Below, piece after piece: positions 36,366 through 48,256 of a stretch of 64,000 nt of DNA. The translations under genes were made by a program, and so were the position numbers. The notes under the pieces are model-generated. The model saw only the letters and a list, made by a program, of their open reading frames with translations. It ran no database searches and was not told the DNA's origin. This DNA is from Sciurus carolinensis (Eukaryota; Chordata; Mammalia; Rodentia; Sciuridae). The stretch spans positions 148,348,057-148,412,056 of the forward strand of contig NC_062219.1 in NCBI RefSeq assembly GCF_902686445.1, written 5' to 3'. Position 1 is the first letter of the stretch. Each line of letters opens with the position of its first letter.

Positions 36366-36930
36366 GGTTTATTCAGCAAATGTTCACTGTGTCGTGCACA
36401 GTTCTGGTGGTTAGGAGATAATAGCGAACAATTAGACCAAGGCCGGATTTTTAAAATAGCTCGAATTTTAATGCATACTGCAGATGCTAACAAGTAAATA
36501 CAGAAGTCAGGTGGTGGTCCCTGAAGCAGGATGGCGGAGGCAGTGAGCGCTGTGGGGCTGGGATTTTATGTTAGACAGTAGGAAAGTTTCACTGATAACG
36601 CATCACTTGAGCAGAGAGCCGAAGGAAATGAAGATCAAGCCCTGCAAGTGCGTGGGGGAAGGATTTTAGGCAGCAGGGAGCAGCGTGAAGTGGCCTGGTG
36701 TCTCCTGACACAGTAGAGACCAGGTGCCTGGAGAGGGCACGTGTGGAGGATACTGGGAGCCCGGGTCGGGAGGCGCTAGTGGTTGGCTGGTCTGCACGCG
36801 TGGAACCAATAGGGCTTTGCAGGCTGCGGTAAGGATTTTGGCTTCAGTCTGATTTGAGAACGGAAGTCTCTGGAAAGTTTTGACTCACAGAGTGACATAA
36901 TCTGACCGTGTTGTAAATGGATCACTGTAT
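36366..36930 (-). repeat. L2 LINE, reverse, long diverged copy
   Basis: It begins with the reverse L2 3' end (cagcaaatgttcactgtgtc) and continues with ggctttgcaggctgcggtaa, ggattttggcttcagtctg and agtgacataatctgacc, in the order expected for reverse L2. Confidence 0.6.
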
Positions 36931-37388
36931 TCGTAGGAGTTTTCCAGAGGAAAGGAACCAATAGACAACTACATATGTACGTTTAGATTTATTATAGAGA
37001 ATTGGTTCATCCAGTTCCGGAGGCTTAGCCCCACTGCCTGTGATCTGCAAGACAGAGGCTTGGGAGATTTAGTGGTGTAAGTTCCAGTCTGAGCCCAGCC
37101 AGGAGAGGTGAGGTTATGCGCCCCAGCGTGAGGCTGGGAGAAGACCAGTGGCTAGCCGCTCAAGGAGTCAGGTAGAGGGGGCGGATTCGCCCTACTTCCG
37201 TGTTTTTGTTCTATTCATGCCCTCAACTGATTGGACGAGGCCCATCCTCATTAGGGAGAGCAATCTGCTTTATCAAACCTGCTGATTCAAGTGCTAATTT
37301 TATTCCACAACACCCAGAAATAAAGTTTAACTAAGCACCAGGGAGTCCTCTGGCTCTGTCAGGTTGACACATAACATGACCGTCACAG
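36931..37388. repeat. Old LTR-like interspersed repeat
   Basis: The start ggagttttccagaggaaagg, then aaccaatagac and tttattatagagaattggtt, and the end gtcaggttgacacataacat, match a common mammalian repeat with agttgacacataa-type termini. I cannot give the family name with confidence. Confidence 0.55.
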
Positions 37389-38623
37389 TCACTCTTGCTG
37401 CTCTGTAGAGAGTAAATCTCAAGTGTCAGGACAAAAAGAAGCCGACCAGGTGGAAAGCGAACACCAGGATCCCAGCTAGAAATGCCATGCCGCTGACCTG
37501 CCCGCTGGCTGGTGGCGGCTCAGGTCTTTGTGCTGTCCAGATCTTCATTTTCGTTTATATACTAAAGGGATTACAGTAAATCGTCTCATGAGATTGTAGA
37601 GAGTGTCGCAGTGGGTAACCTGGGTGAAGCGCTTAGTGTAGCTCCTGGACTGGCCAGCATGCCCAGCTCCGCTAGCCTTAGTGTGACTGGACCACCTGTA
37701 GGACTGGGACATACCTTAACACTGGCTATTTGATTATGGGGTGCTTCTAAACTCGTTGGGAGGCTAGTTCTCTCTCAAGAAAAATGTTGGTCTAGGGCTC
37801 ATTTCCTGTTCCTCCTTGGACTCTCATTCCCCCTGCTGGCTTTGTATTATTGGAATGGTTATCTTTCTGTTAGGGGCGAGGATTAGACTGCTTGTTAAAA
37901 ATCCCTCCGGCCCCCTTTCCTGTGTGGGCAGCAGAGAGAGAGGCTGGGTCAGTCCTGACGATGAGTCAGCTCTGGCGCTGGTTCTAATTCTGTCTGTTAC
38001 TCTAGAACTCAGAGCAAAATCATTTCTCCAGACTTTCCTCAAATGACAGCTTGGTTTGGAATCCTGCTAAAGCAGTTCGGGAGACTTTTTCCTCCCAGTT
38101 CTCCCTTCTCTTAGCTGAGAATCCTCAATTACTGCAACCAGCCAGATCATTCTCCAATGGAAGATTTCAGGTTGCTGAAGGATATATATGATTAAACTTA
38201 CTGGTTACTGTTCCAGTGTACACTTATCTTCTATATTTAGATCCCATAATCAAGTGAGTAAGACCCTATTCCATTTGTGATAGAAACAAAACTGTCGTAT
38301 TCCCCCAAATCCCTCTCCAAGCTGGTGTTCCCTTCTCCCTTTCCCAGGGACTGGCCTTCAGATGAATGACTGTTGCAGTGATATAAAGGTTTTACCCCCT
38401 TGGTTTAATAAAGAACAACTTCGAAGGACTATTCTCCCGGCAAGGCACCTTGCTGGATTATAGTACTGATTCGGGCCCTGGCTATAATTGTAGTGCAAGT
38501 GTCAAGATCACCTTTTGCTAATTCTACCTTTCTGACTCTTGGGCATTACTTTGGTGAAGGTACACCCAGTAAGTCTTCGGCCTGAAATCCTCCATTTAAG
38601 AATCAATTTCTAGGGAATATAGC

Positions 38624-39108
38624 TGTATTAGTTAGCTTCTTGTTGCTGTGACAAAATACCTGAGAAAATCAACTCAAAAATCAACTTATTTTTGGCTCAT
38701 GGTGTCAGTTTGCGGTTAGTCAGTTCCATAGTTTCTGAGCCTGTGGTGAGGCGGAACAGCATGGTGGATGTGTGCAGTGGAGGAAAGGTGTCATTTCAAG
38801 GTGGCTGAGAGTGCAGGCCGGGAGGCAGAGGGAGGGAGAGATTAGAAGGAGCTGGGGACAAGATAGAATTCCCAAGGGTATAAGCATGAGGATTCACTCC
38901 CTCCAGCTGGGCCCTACCTTCTACAGTTTCCACTACCTCTCAATAGTCCATTCAGTTATGAATCCCCAGCGGATGAATTCAGTGATAAGGTCAGAGCTCT
39001 CAGGATCCAATCGAATCCCCAAATCTACCTCTGAACATTCCTGCATTGAGGATGAAGCCTTCAGCACATGAGCCTTGGGGGCACATGCCAGATCCAAACT
39101 GTGACTGT
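38624..39108 (-). mobile_element. MaLR-type solo LTR, reverse
   Basis: The stretch tgtattagttagcttcttgt, then tgctgtgacaaaatacctga, the middle caatagtccattcagttatg, and the end ccagatccaaactgtgactg follow a rodent MaLR LTR in reverse. No internal region was seen. Confidence 0.75.
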
Positions 39109-39829
39109 TGAAGACCCAAATCCATAAATCCCTAAGTTATTATTTTTCTCAGCTAGAGCTCCTATCTCTGTAGCTCTGGAAGGTGTTTTCTTTTTTGTTA
39201 TTTAAATGAGCATCGCATGATTGTCACAGGATCTTCCCATTACCTCTAAATTCATCTAATGAAGTGTGGGGGGAAATCCTTATGAGTGGTGTGTTCTTGC
39301 TTTGCACAAGTCTGTAGAACCTTTTTTTTCCTCTTTGAATGTACCCACCTCCTTGGAGTGGGTATAAACAGATGGTGCGTTATGCCTCCCAGCCCCCACA
39401 GACACAGTCCTTTTGAAATAAGCATCACCTGCACAACATTCTTCACTTGGATCATGGGCTGAACATGTCCTTCAGGCTGTTCTGTGTTGTCTGAAAAAGG
39501 CTTATGATATAGGGTTGGGGGCAGAAGCTATCGTATGGGACAGACTTGTATTTCTTTTTCACAAAGTTTTTAAAAAGATGGGAGGTTGGTGATCCATAAA
39601 CAAATGTCATATAGACTCTTCTTTTTCAAAGCACACTCCTCCCAAAGATCAGTCCTTCAAACTGCATATCACAACGTGGTGGACAGGCCAGACATGCACA
39701 CCATGACCAGACAGCAGCCCCAAATGGGCTTATGAGAGAACTTCTCCCTACTCAGTCACCAGAGTCTGTCTATTTGTGCTTTCGAAGCTGGACCCCATTT
39801 CCAGTCTCTTCTAAGCTGCCCATCCATTT
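39109..39829. other. Intron 2 spacer, nothing recognised
   Basis: No gene or repeat that I can name. Confidence 0.4.
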
Positions 39830-40310
39830 GGTACTGCCGTGCCGGGCACTGTGCTGACTGTGGAGCAGAAGAAAGTGTGCCGGGCGCAACCGGCCCTGCT
39901 GTCCTGTGGGCAGCAGACGCTCTGGTGAGGGAGGTGCAGGGTGCTACGGAGCACATGGGAGCTCACCTGAAGTAAACAGGGAGGCCGGCAGAGGTTTCCT
40001 GGGGGGCTGAGACTGAAGGGAATAGGAGGTTGCTAGATGGTGGTGCTGGTGGATCGTGGGTGGGAGGAGCGTTCCAGGGAAGAAGGACCAGCCACGTGTG
40101 AAGGCACAGCTCAGAGATGTTCCTGGAATACGTGGCTGGAGGCGTTTGTATGCGTGGGCATGAGCCTGGAGCAGCAAGCAGGGACTAGATGGTGGTTGAG
40201 GGGCCTACGGAGTTCCTGGAAGGTTTTATTTGGGAGTCAGCGGGGAGGATGGTTCTGGAATGAAAGTGGGCAAGATGGAACAGGAGGAGGAAGCACAGCA
40301 GATCGGGGGT
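39830..40310 (-). repeat. L2 LINE, reverse
   Basis: The stretch gccgggcactgtgctgactg, then aggtttcctggggggctgag and later ggcacagctcagagatgttc, has the order of reverse L2. It is diverged. Confidence 0.55.
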
Positions 40311-40689
40311 GAAGCTCAGAGAACAATGCCCTCATCAACTCATGCTGTATATCTCATGGCAAACTCCAGCTTCGAGGTCTGGGATATATAAATCACTTCT
40401 ATGTCCCCAGTTTCTCTTCTTTTCTGCCTAATCTACTAATGTCAGTTTTCTCAGAAGGTTGCTGTTCAGATGCTGCTACCATCCCTAAGGACGCATGCGC
40501 TTCTATTTGAGTCATGAGCCCTCAGCCTGCTCTAAGTCCCTCCCTTAGCTGTCGCACAGTGTGTGTCCTGATCACTGGCTGCCATCTCTTAATTGGGGGC
40601 AACTCATACCACCGTGTCCTTTCTTCTGGAACTCTCCTCTTCCCTTCCTCTTTTACTCCACCAGCTGAATTCCTAATGATTTTCATTGC

Positions 40690-40800
40690 CTGGTTGGGGC
40701 ACATCTCCATCCATTATTCAACAAAGACTTATTGTGACCAGCAGTATACTAGGTGGTGGAGGATTTATTGATGAAAAAGTCCAGCAGGTTCCTGATAAAG
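40690..40800 (-). repeat. L2 LINE 3' end, reverse
   Basis: The stretch ccattattcaacaaagactt, then attgtgaccagcagtatact and aggtggtggaggatttattg, fits the reverse L2 3' end. Confidence 0.5.
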
Positions 40801-40999
40801 TAAAATGGCCATCCCTTCTCTGCAGGCTTTTAGTTTTTGAAATTGAATTAAGCAGATTTTTTAGCTATCTGCATTGCCTTATATTCTAGTTATTTGACAT
40901 CGGTCTATCCTATCTTTCTGCTTAGAATTAAATTTTACTGAGAGCAAAAGCTCAGGAAGGCAGTTAGATGTCACTAGTAGTCATTACTGTCACAGTAAT

Positions 41000-41110
41000 A
41001 GCAGCTAGTGATTGTTGAACACTTATTCAGTGCAAGGCATTGTTCTTACTACTTTAATTCATTTTGTCCATATCATGACCCAGATTGGGGATTAAGAAAT
41101 CATCCCTGTT
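41000..41110 (-). repeat. MIR SINE, reverse
   Basis: The stretch gaacacttattcagtgcaag, then gcattgttcttactacttta and tgttttgcaatcatgaaact, follows reverse MIR. Confidence 0.6.
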
Positions 41111-41837
41111 TTGCAATCATGAAACTGATATGCAGTAGCAGCCGTTCACTAGTGTACCAGGTTTTTGGATTTGTGCAAGCATGTTCTGAGCCAGCTCATG
41201 CAGAGCACCCACCTAATTGCCACTTTCTAGATGTATTTGAGGCAACCAGACTACCTGTGCCATCCCCTGACAACTACCCCAGCTAACTTCAACTACTGCT
41301 GCAAAGTCTGCAGGAATTTATGTTGGATTTTAGTCCCTCTGTTTCTTTTTGGAACTAAGAAGCCAACAGGCATGAAAAGGGCCCCCAACAAAAGAATCCA
41401 CAGGGAAGGCTGCCTGCCCCAGCTCTCCCCCTTCCACCTCCCAGGGCAGAGGGACTTTCAGCCCTAGGCTGGGACTTCAGCTAACGCAAAGCTTCTGGTA
41501 ACCAACTTCACATCACTGATGAGAGTATAGAATTTAATGAGAAATATAGTGAAACCAGAAACATAGTGAAACCTCAGTTACCTGTTTCTCTTCCTTCTAT
41601 CCCCTGTTCCTTGCTCTCTTCTTTTTAAATTGGAAACAAGTGGCTTTAAAACACAGTGTCGAGTGTATGACTCATTCACCTGAACACTTCCAGACCCTTC
41701 CCCTGCATGGAAATCAACATATAAATGGATATGTATGTACACATGTAACTCTGTAGAAAAATGAGATTTTTATAGATGCTGTAACTTAAATTCAGTGTAT
41801 GTTGATATGTTTCTGTGTAAGAATATGCAGACCCACC

Positions 41838-42500
41838 TTTCTATTATTTTATTTTACTATTGTTTTTGATTCATCGTACACAAATGGGGTATAGCTTTCA
41901 TTTCTCTGGTTGTACACGAAGTAGAGTCACACTGTTTGTGTGATCATACATGTACATAGGGTAGTGATGTTTGTCTCACTCCATTTTCTTTCCTTCCTTC
42001 CTCCCCCTCCCCTCCCCTCGTTTCCCTCTACACAATCCATCCTTCCTCCATTCTTCCTTTCACCCCTCCCCCCACCCCCACCCCTTATGTATCATCATCC
42101 ACTTATCAGAGAAAACATTTGGTTTTTTTGGGATTGACTTATTTCACTTAGGAAGACATTCTCCAACCCCATCCATTTCCCTGCCCTACCTTTCTTTTTA
42201 AATGTTGTATATCATCCTCTGGTGTGACTATGTCAAATGTATTTAACTGAGGCCCTCCTAGATAGATTTTGAGGTTGTTTCCAACTTTTACTTTTATAAA
42301 TGAAAATTCCTGTTCTTATATAAATGTGAAAATATCTCTCCCTAGGGTAAAGTTTTAGAAGTAGATTTGCCTGATCGAAAGATATGAACATTTTAAGTCA
42401 GTGTGTGACTGAATGACCTCGCCAACTTTTGCACCACTTTAGCTGTCCCACCAACAGTGTAGGAAAGCCCCCTCCTTTGACACTCTGGGTATTTTCAAAC
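41838..42500 (-). mobile_element. L1 3' ends, reverse (younger, then older)
   Basis: The first part (to about 42215) is a squirrel-type L1 end in reverse, with a CT-rich tract (ccttcctccccctcccctcc) and gacttatttcacttaggaag. The second part, with gaggttgtttccaactttta and tagaagtagatttgcctgat, is like an ancient L1M in reverse. Confidence 0.65.
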
Positions 42501-43444
42501 TTTTCACCTTCTCTAATCTTATATGTGAAAGGAACATATCTCACTCTTTCATCTGTGCTTCCTCTTTTAAAGAGGAAGAAAGTTGAAATAAAACAAGTTC
42601 ATCTCATGAATCTTTCTTTAAAAAATGTGTGTACAGTATGTTCAGGGTTAATAGAGTTCAGGCTGATTTTACATCTTGCTCACAATATTGTCAAGTTATA
42701 AAAAACGATGTTATACGAATAAGACATGAATCAGTGAAAAAGTTTATAATAGTGGTTCTAAGGCAGAGGAGAGGCGCTTTATCACAAAAAAGTATCTGCG
42801 TTTAGTGACAAGGTGTTACTAAGTGGAAAAGGAAGTTTTAAAAACTGAGGTAAGTTGAAGCTGAAAGAGATTGTGAGTTAACTAACTTAATTCTAAAATT
42901 CCATTTTCTGAACATTTCAGTTCATCAAAGATTGGTTATGTAAGACCTGGGTGTAGATTCCAGAAAGGCAGCATACCTGTTGGAATCAGGCAAGACAAAG
43001 TCAGAGCCTCATTTCCAGGGAAATAGGTAGCTTTGTGTTAACTGAGGAGGGGTCTGTGGTTTGGACTCACTTCTCATACCCGGCGGGTGGGTAGTTCCTT
43101 TTGGTTTGACTCTTCTGGAAAGTGTGTGGGTTATTTACCACGTGAACCTAGGGTGTTTACTCAATCTGTTTGAACTTCAGTTTATTTCCCTGTAAAAATG
43201 AAATCAAGGAAGGAGGGAAAGCAAGGGCATTTGGATGCCTGTCATGTCAGAGGTATTATGCAAGGGCACTGTTTTTATTTTTTTTTTTTTCATTTACTTT
43301 TACCCTTTAGTTGACAGATAAGGAAATCAATGCAGTGTTAATGCTTGCCTAAGGTCTGTGTTCTTCATGCCTTATCATAGTGCCTGGATGAAATAAGAAC
43401 CACTCTGTAAAGACATAATTGTACTACCTGGCACTTGGTATGTG
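42501..43444. other. Intron 2 spacer, nothing recognised
   Basis: No exon or clear repeat. A T run is at about 43277-43290. Confidence 0.4.
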
Positions 43445-43685
43445 CTCCCTAGATTTTTGTTTGTTTGTTTGTTTGATACCAGGGATTGAACTCAGGGGCA
43501 CTTAACTATTGAGCCACATCCCTAGCCCTTTTTTGTATTTTATTTAGAGACAGGGTCTCACTGAGTTGCTTAGCGCCTCACTAAAGTGCTGAGACTGGCT
43601 TTGAACTTATGATCCTCCTGCCTCGGTCTCCTGAGCCACTGGGATTATAGGTATATGCCACCGTGCCTAACCCTCCCTAGATTTT
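43445..43685 (-). mobile_element. Composite 7SL+ID SINE, reverse, with a perfect 13-nt target-site duplication
   Basis: A (GTTT)n tail leads into the reversed ID part (ataccagggattgaactcag) and reversed 7SL part (gagacagggtctcactgagt ... ctgagccactgggattatag). The direct repeat ctccctagatttt is exact at 43445-43457 and 43673-43685. Confidence 0.93.
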
Positions 43686-44494
43686 GTTAGTGTGACCCAC
43701 ATGAAGTTTTAATGATCATACCTGTAGTTTCTAAAGTTTGAAAATGACCTATATAATGCAAAACTGATGAATAGTGGAGATTTTATGTACATGAAAACTT
43801 AGTACAAAGTAGATGTAAGGAGTAACTGATTTAAAAAAATATAATCCTAGGGGTTTTCCACAGGACAGAGACTATGCAGTCTCAGTACAGTGGTGGCCAG
43901 GGTCACAGAGGAGAGGGATTGCAATGTGCTACCGACTTTGACCTATGTGACCTTGGGCACATTATTTGAGGACACCACATCTGAGAGGTTTAGAGGTCTG
44001 GTTTACACATCAGAAACTCTCAGGGCGCTGAGTGTATTTTCAGTGTTGAGTCTGGAGTTGGGGTGCTGCCCTACACTAGAGTGTCTCCCTCTCCTCACAC
44101 ACACCTGGTGTTACGGTGTTACTGGGGTTCCCAAGAGGACCTCAGTTTGGTGGTTGTTTCCAAGTGATTCCTGTTTGCTGAGGTTGCTGATGCATGGGTA
44201 ACTCCAGAGCATGGAGACTATTTCTGCAATTGGGAAAAAAAAAATATAGCTGTAACATCTGTTTTTCCTAGGTAGTTATAGGTTAGCTATAGGTCGTTTT
44301 AATATGAAATGGTGACTGGTCTTTGATAATCTTATGTTTTATGATATTGATAAGCTTTAGAAAGAGAATCTTATTTTAAAGTTGTAAAGGTTCCAGTATT
44401 TTCTTATCTTTTAGTACTAATAATGTGGAAATAATCGTGACAAGGGAAAAAAGGCGAGGGCTTAGTCTCAATTAGACCTTAACTGCTGTATTCA

Positions 44495-44600
44495 TTAATC
44501 TTGTGCAGTGAGGGTAAGTTTCTCAACTGCTTTATGAGGAGTGTGGATACCACCAGTCAGGGTTGCTGTGAAGGTGAAGTGAGATCATTTTCAGGTGCAC
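44495..44600 (+). repeat. MIR-like SINE fragment
   Basis: The stretch gtaagtttctcaactgcttt, then gtgtggataccaccagtcag and ggttgctgtgaaggtgaag, fits the MIR 3' half. Confidence 0.5.
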
Positions 44601-44602
44601 AC

Positions 44603-44980
44603 TGTATTAGTCAGCTTCCCCTCACTGTGACAAATACCTGAGATAACCAGCTTAGAAAAGAAAAGGTTTATTTTGACTCTCAGTTTTGGAAGTTTTCGTA
44701 TGATCAGTGGGTCTCATCGGCCTGTGGTGAGGCTGCTGGGTAGTGGCAGAAGCACATGGAAGAGCAAATCCACTCACGTGTGGCCAAGGAAGCAAAAAGA
44801 GAGGACGAGGAAGAGATGGGAGTTCCACAATCCCCTTCAAGGGCGTGACCCCATGACCTGAAGCCTTCCCACTAGGCCCCAGGTCCTAAAAGTCCCTCCA
44901 CCCCCCAGTAGCACCAACCTGGGGAACAATCTTTAACACATGGGCCTTGGGGCGTCATTACAGATCCAAACCATAGCCCC
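44603..44980 (-). mobile_element. MaLR-type solo LTR, reverse
   Basis: It begins tgtattagtcagcttcccct and ends attacagatccaaaccatag, with aaaaggtttattttgactct inside, as in the copy at 38624. Confidence 0.75.
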
Positions 44981-45069
44981 ACGCTGACCTCACAGGAGTG
45001 CGGCGGATATTCTCATTCCCATCGTCTCGCCCTCTGTCCTGCCTCTCATGTGGTAGATGTTTTAGTTCC

Positions 45070-45240
45070 AGGCCGCTGGTTCTCGGAGCCTAGAGCTCAC
45101 TCCAGCAGCACCCGCGGACCCGTTAGTTATGTAAGTTCCTCAGCTCCACCTTAGACCTGCTGCGTTGGAAGCGCTGGGGATGGGACCCGGCAGTCTGTGC
45201 CTCAGATGGTGCTCCAGGTGGTACACAGGCCCGGGGCGTT
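45070..45240 (+). repeat. MER5-type hAT DNA transposon relic
   Basis: The stretch ctggttctcggagcctagag, then agctccaccttagacctgct, gggatgggacccggcagtct and gtgctccaggtgg, matches MER5A-like order. Confidence 0.6.
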
Positions 45241-45549
45241 TGCAGAGCTCTCTGTTGGTGAAGCTCACATCCGCCGCTCATTGCCAAGTGCTGTGCAGTA
45301 CTTAGGCGCCTCTCTTCTGCGAACACTGACGTGTATTTCTGAAACATCTGGTCATGTGACTTTGACCTAGGCTCTTTGCCTTGATGATCTAACATGCTAG
45401 AATATGGTGCTAACTCAAAGCCTTTCGAAAGTGGCCGTTCTAGGATAGCTTCCAGGATAGGTTTCAGCAAAGTTAAAAACTAGCCTCAGATATGTAGGCA
45501 TATGGATTTACTAAAAAAGAAAAGACTACTGCAAATTATGGCAATCAAA

Positions 45550-45572
45550 ATTAAAAGAAAGAAAGAAAGAAA
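45550..45572 (+). repeat. (AAAG)n microsatellite
   Basis: A short run of aaag repeats. Confidence 0.85.
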
Positions 45573-45691
45573 AGCACCAAACGTAAAGTCCCTTGATTTC
45601 TAGAAACTTGTTTTCAAGAAAATGTTTAAAATATCACAGTTTTTCAGAAGAAACTCTTGGATGGATATTATAAGATAAAGAATAGTTACAG

Positions 45692-45775
45692 AGTTGCAGT
45701 TTTTTTTTTAAATTAGAGCTTCATGGTTATGTATAGTAGTTGGTTTTATCCTGACATACATGCACAGAAATACTT
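45692..45775 (-). repeat. Short L1 3' UTR fragment, reverse
   Basis: A T run is followed by aattagagcttcatggttat and gtatagtagttggttttatc, a pattern I recall from squirrel L1 ends in reverse. Confidence 0.4.
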
Positions 45776-46587
45776 CCAGTTTAGTTGAAGTTTTGATGTA
45801 GTCTAAATTGTTATTAGAAAGACATTTTGCTGTGGAATAATTTAGTAAAATTAATTCAAATGAATTTTGAATATACTAAGTTTCCTAATAACCAACCCAG
45901 TCATTGTTAAACATTTTCTCTTTTTTCAAAGTTCACATTTCTTATATTGGATAGATTCTCTTTTGTAATATAGCCAAGGAGAAAGTTTGCCTAAGGCTCA
46001 GGTACATCCTAAACCAATGTCCTTAGTCACCAACTATCCCAATTATTATTCCATGTAGAGAAACAATGTTCTCTCAGAACAGCATTACTTCTGGGCCATA
46101 GATGTGAACTACTTTGCATTCTGGATTTTTAGGTTATATGCTATAGAAAAGAGGTATTTGATGATGAGTTAGCATTGTTCTTTTATACAGTATAATATTT
46201 CAAAAATTTAGAGTCATTAATGATTATTACTGCCATTAATTTTAATCAAAATTAATCAATAAGATATTTTACTGTAAGAAGATATTTCAGTATAATTTAT
46301 TCAAATTCTGGTTTACATATTAAACTATACGTTACATATAAACTAGATAAACTACATATTAAGTTAGATAAAACTTGGACTTTTATCTAAAATATAACTT
46401 TGTTTAAAATGTAATTTCTGCTATAAGGAACTTTAAAATTTGAGGTTTGATGACTAGTATATATTTTTTATTTTGCTTTTTAGTTTCAAAAAATTGTATA
46501 ATAGTTTGTTGTGAAACTTTTCAAATATATGAAAAAGGCAAAAGAATTTTACAAAGACCACCTATATACCCATCACCTCTTAGATTC
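45776..46587. other. Intron 2 spacer, AT-rich, nothing recognised
   Basis: Very AT-rich unique-looking DNA with no exon or repeat that I can name. Confidence 0.4.
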
Positions 46588-46950
46588 TGTCTTACTCTGT
46601 TTGTGTTGCTATAACAAAATAGTTGAGACTGGGAAATTGATAAGGAACAGAAGTTCATTCTTGCAGTTTTGGAGTCTGAGAAGTCCAAGGTCAAGGTGCT
46701 GGCAGGATTGGTATCTGGTGAGGGCTGCTCCCTGCTTATCTTTCAGAGGTAGGGAAGACTCTGTCCTCACAAGGTGGAAGGCAAAGCAGGGCAGAGAGCT
46801 TCCCTTTTATAAGAGTGCTATGACCATTCATGAGGGTACAACCTTTGTGACTTAATCACCTCCCAGAGTCACACCTCTTAATACTGTTGCTTTGGGGATT
46901 AGGGTTAAACATGATTTTGGAGGGGACACCATCATTCAAACCCTAGCAGA
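46588..46950 (-). mobile_element. MLT1/MaLR-type LTR, reverse
   Basis: It begins tgtcttactctgtttgtgtt, then gctataacaaaatagttgag, and ends ggacaccatcattcaaaccc. The middle has aaggtcaaggtgctggcagg. Confidence 0.7.
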
Positions 46951-48192
46951 GTCTCATGTTATCTTTTTACTTACTTTTTGGGGTATATCTCTCCATTTAT
47001 CCTACTATCTTTTACATGACTTGGTTTTAATACTCATTCCAAATTCTCTAATAGAATATAAGTCCTCAAGGCATTGGCTGAGATTGGGTTGACTGGTTAT
47101 ATTTTATTCATAACTTGCGTAACCTTATATCATGGGTGAAGGGATTTCTTGACCCTTTTCTAATTTGGCCTTGTTTCTTGCTGTGTTGGCAAAACCTTAC
47201 AGGCCTTCTGAGAGATTCAGAGGTGCTCTCACAGAAAGAGGGAGAAAGAGACAAAGGAACTCAGTGAAATCTGCCTTTGTTGAGCTCATTCTCACTGTCG
47301 GAGCAAGGCCAGTGTGCTCAAGCTCTGGTGCCAGCTGAGGGCCTACAGTTCTGAGGGGTGGTGTTTTTCCTGAGGAAATAGAAGGATGTACACTTGGCAA
47401 ACCTCCTTGTTTTTTTTTTTTTTTTTTTTCTCTCGGAGCCATCAGTTGCTTTTCTGGGTATACTGTGTCATAAGGCAGCACCTGGCCCAGATGGTTCTTT
47501 TGGGGACTAGTATAGGAATTGTTGCCTCACTCTCTTAAGAAAGGTAGCCCTGGTGGGACAAAAGGAAAAACCTCTGGAAGGCCAGTGAGGAGTTATGGAA
47601 TTACTTACGTTGAAAACAGATCTTCCACTGCTAGTGACTGCTCACTGCTTTGATTGGAATGTTCTTCCAGTTTAGCAGATTTAATTGCTTCATTTTGAGG
47701 ACTGGACCAGCCTGCAGCATTTCCAGTGAGTTTCTCCTCAAGAGTATTTCTGTCAGTGAGTTTCTTAATTTAGATGTTTCATGATCACTTGAGATCAAGA
47801 TAGAAGTATTTGATCACTCTTGCTTGGTGGGAACTGGAGGTACTTTTGAATGGAGCCCAGATTTAATCTCCCACATTGAATGTTCTCAAACTTACCAGGT
47901 GGAACTTTGTACCCTTTTCCAGAAAAAGTAACAGCACTATTTTGGGTTAAAGTATTTTAAAACTCTCAATCAGAGTTTTAAATTGTACATATATAATTTC
48001 CCCTGTAAACTTCCTTTACATCCTGAACTAGCTAAATACATGTATTCTTTGGGGGGGATGTTGGTTAGAAAGGACCCCTTCTTTTCTCTGGAGTTCATGT
48101 GGGTCATCATTATCAAATGTCTTATAAGCAGTAATGATGGATGTAAAAGTATCTTCCCTGATTGGAATTGAAGGCACGGATAGTACTGAACT
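46951..48192. other. Intron 2 spacer, nothing recognised
   Basis: A T run of about 20 nt is at 47410-47429 with no SINE attached that I can see. No exon was recognised. Confidence 0.4.
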
Positions 48193-48256
48193 AGTGGTTC
48201 TCAGACTTGGTTGCACGTTGGAATCACTTCAGTAGTTTAGAAATATTGATGCTGGT
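48193..48256 (+). repeat. MER5-type fragment
   Basis: The stretch tagtggttctcagacttggt followed by tgcacgttggaatcacttca is the left end of a MER5-like element, cut off by the following L1. Confidence 0.6.

Noticed and set aside
47410..47429. T run as a reversed SINE tail
   Set aside because: No ID or 7SL body follows it on either side.
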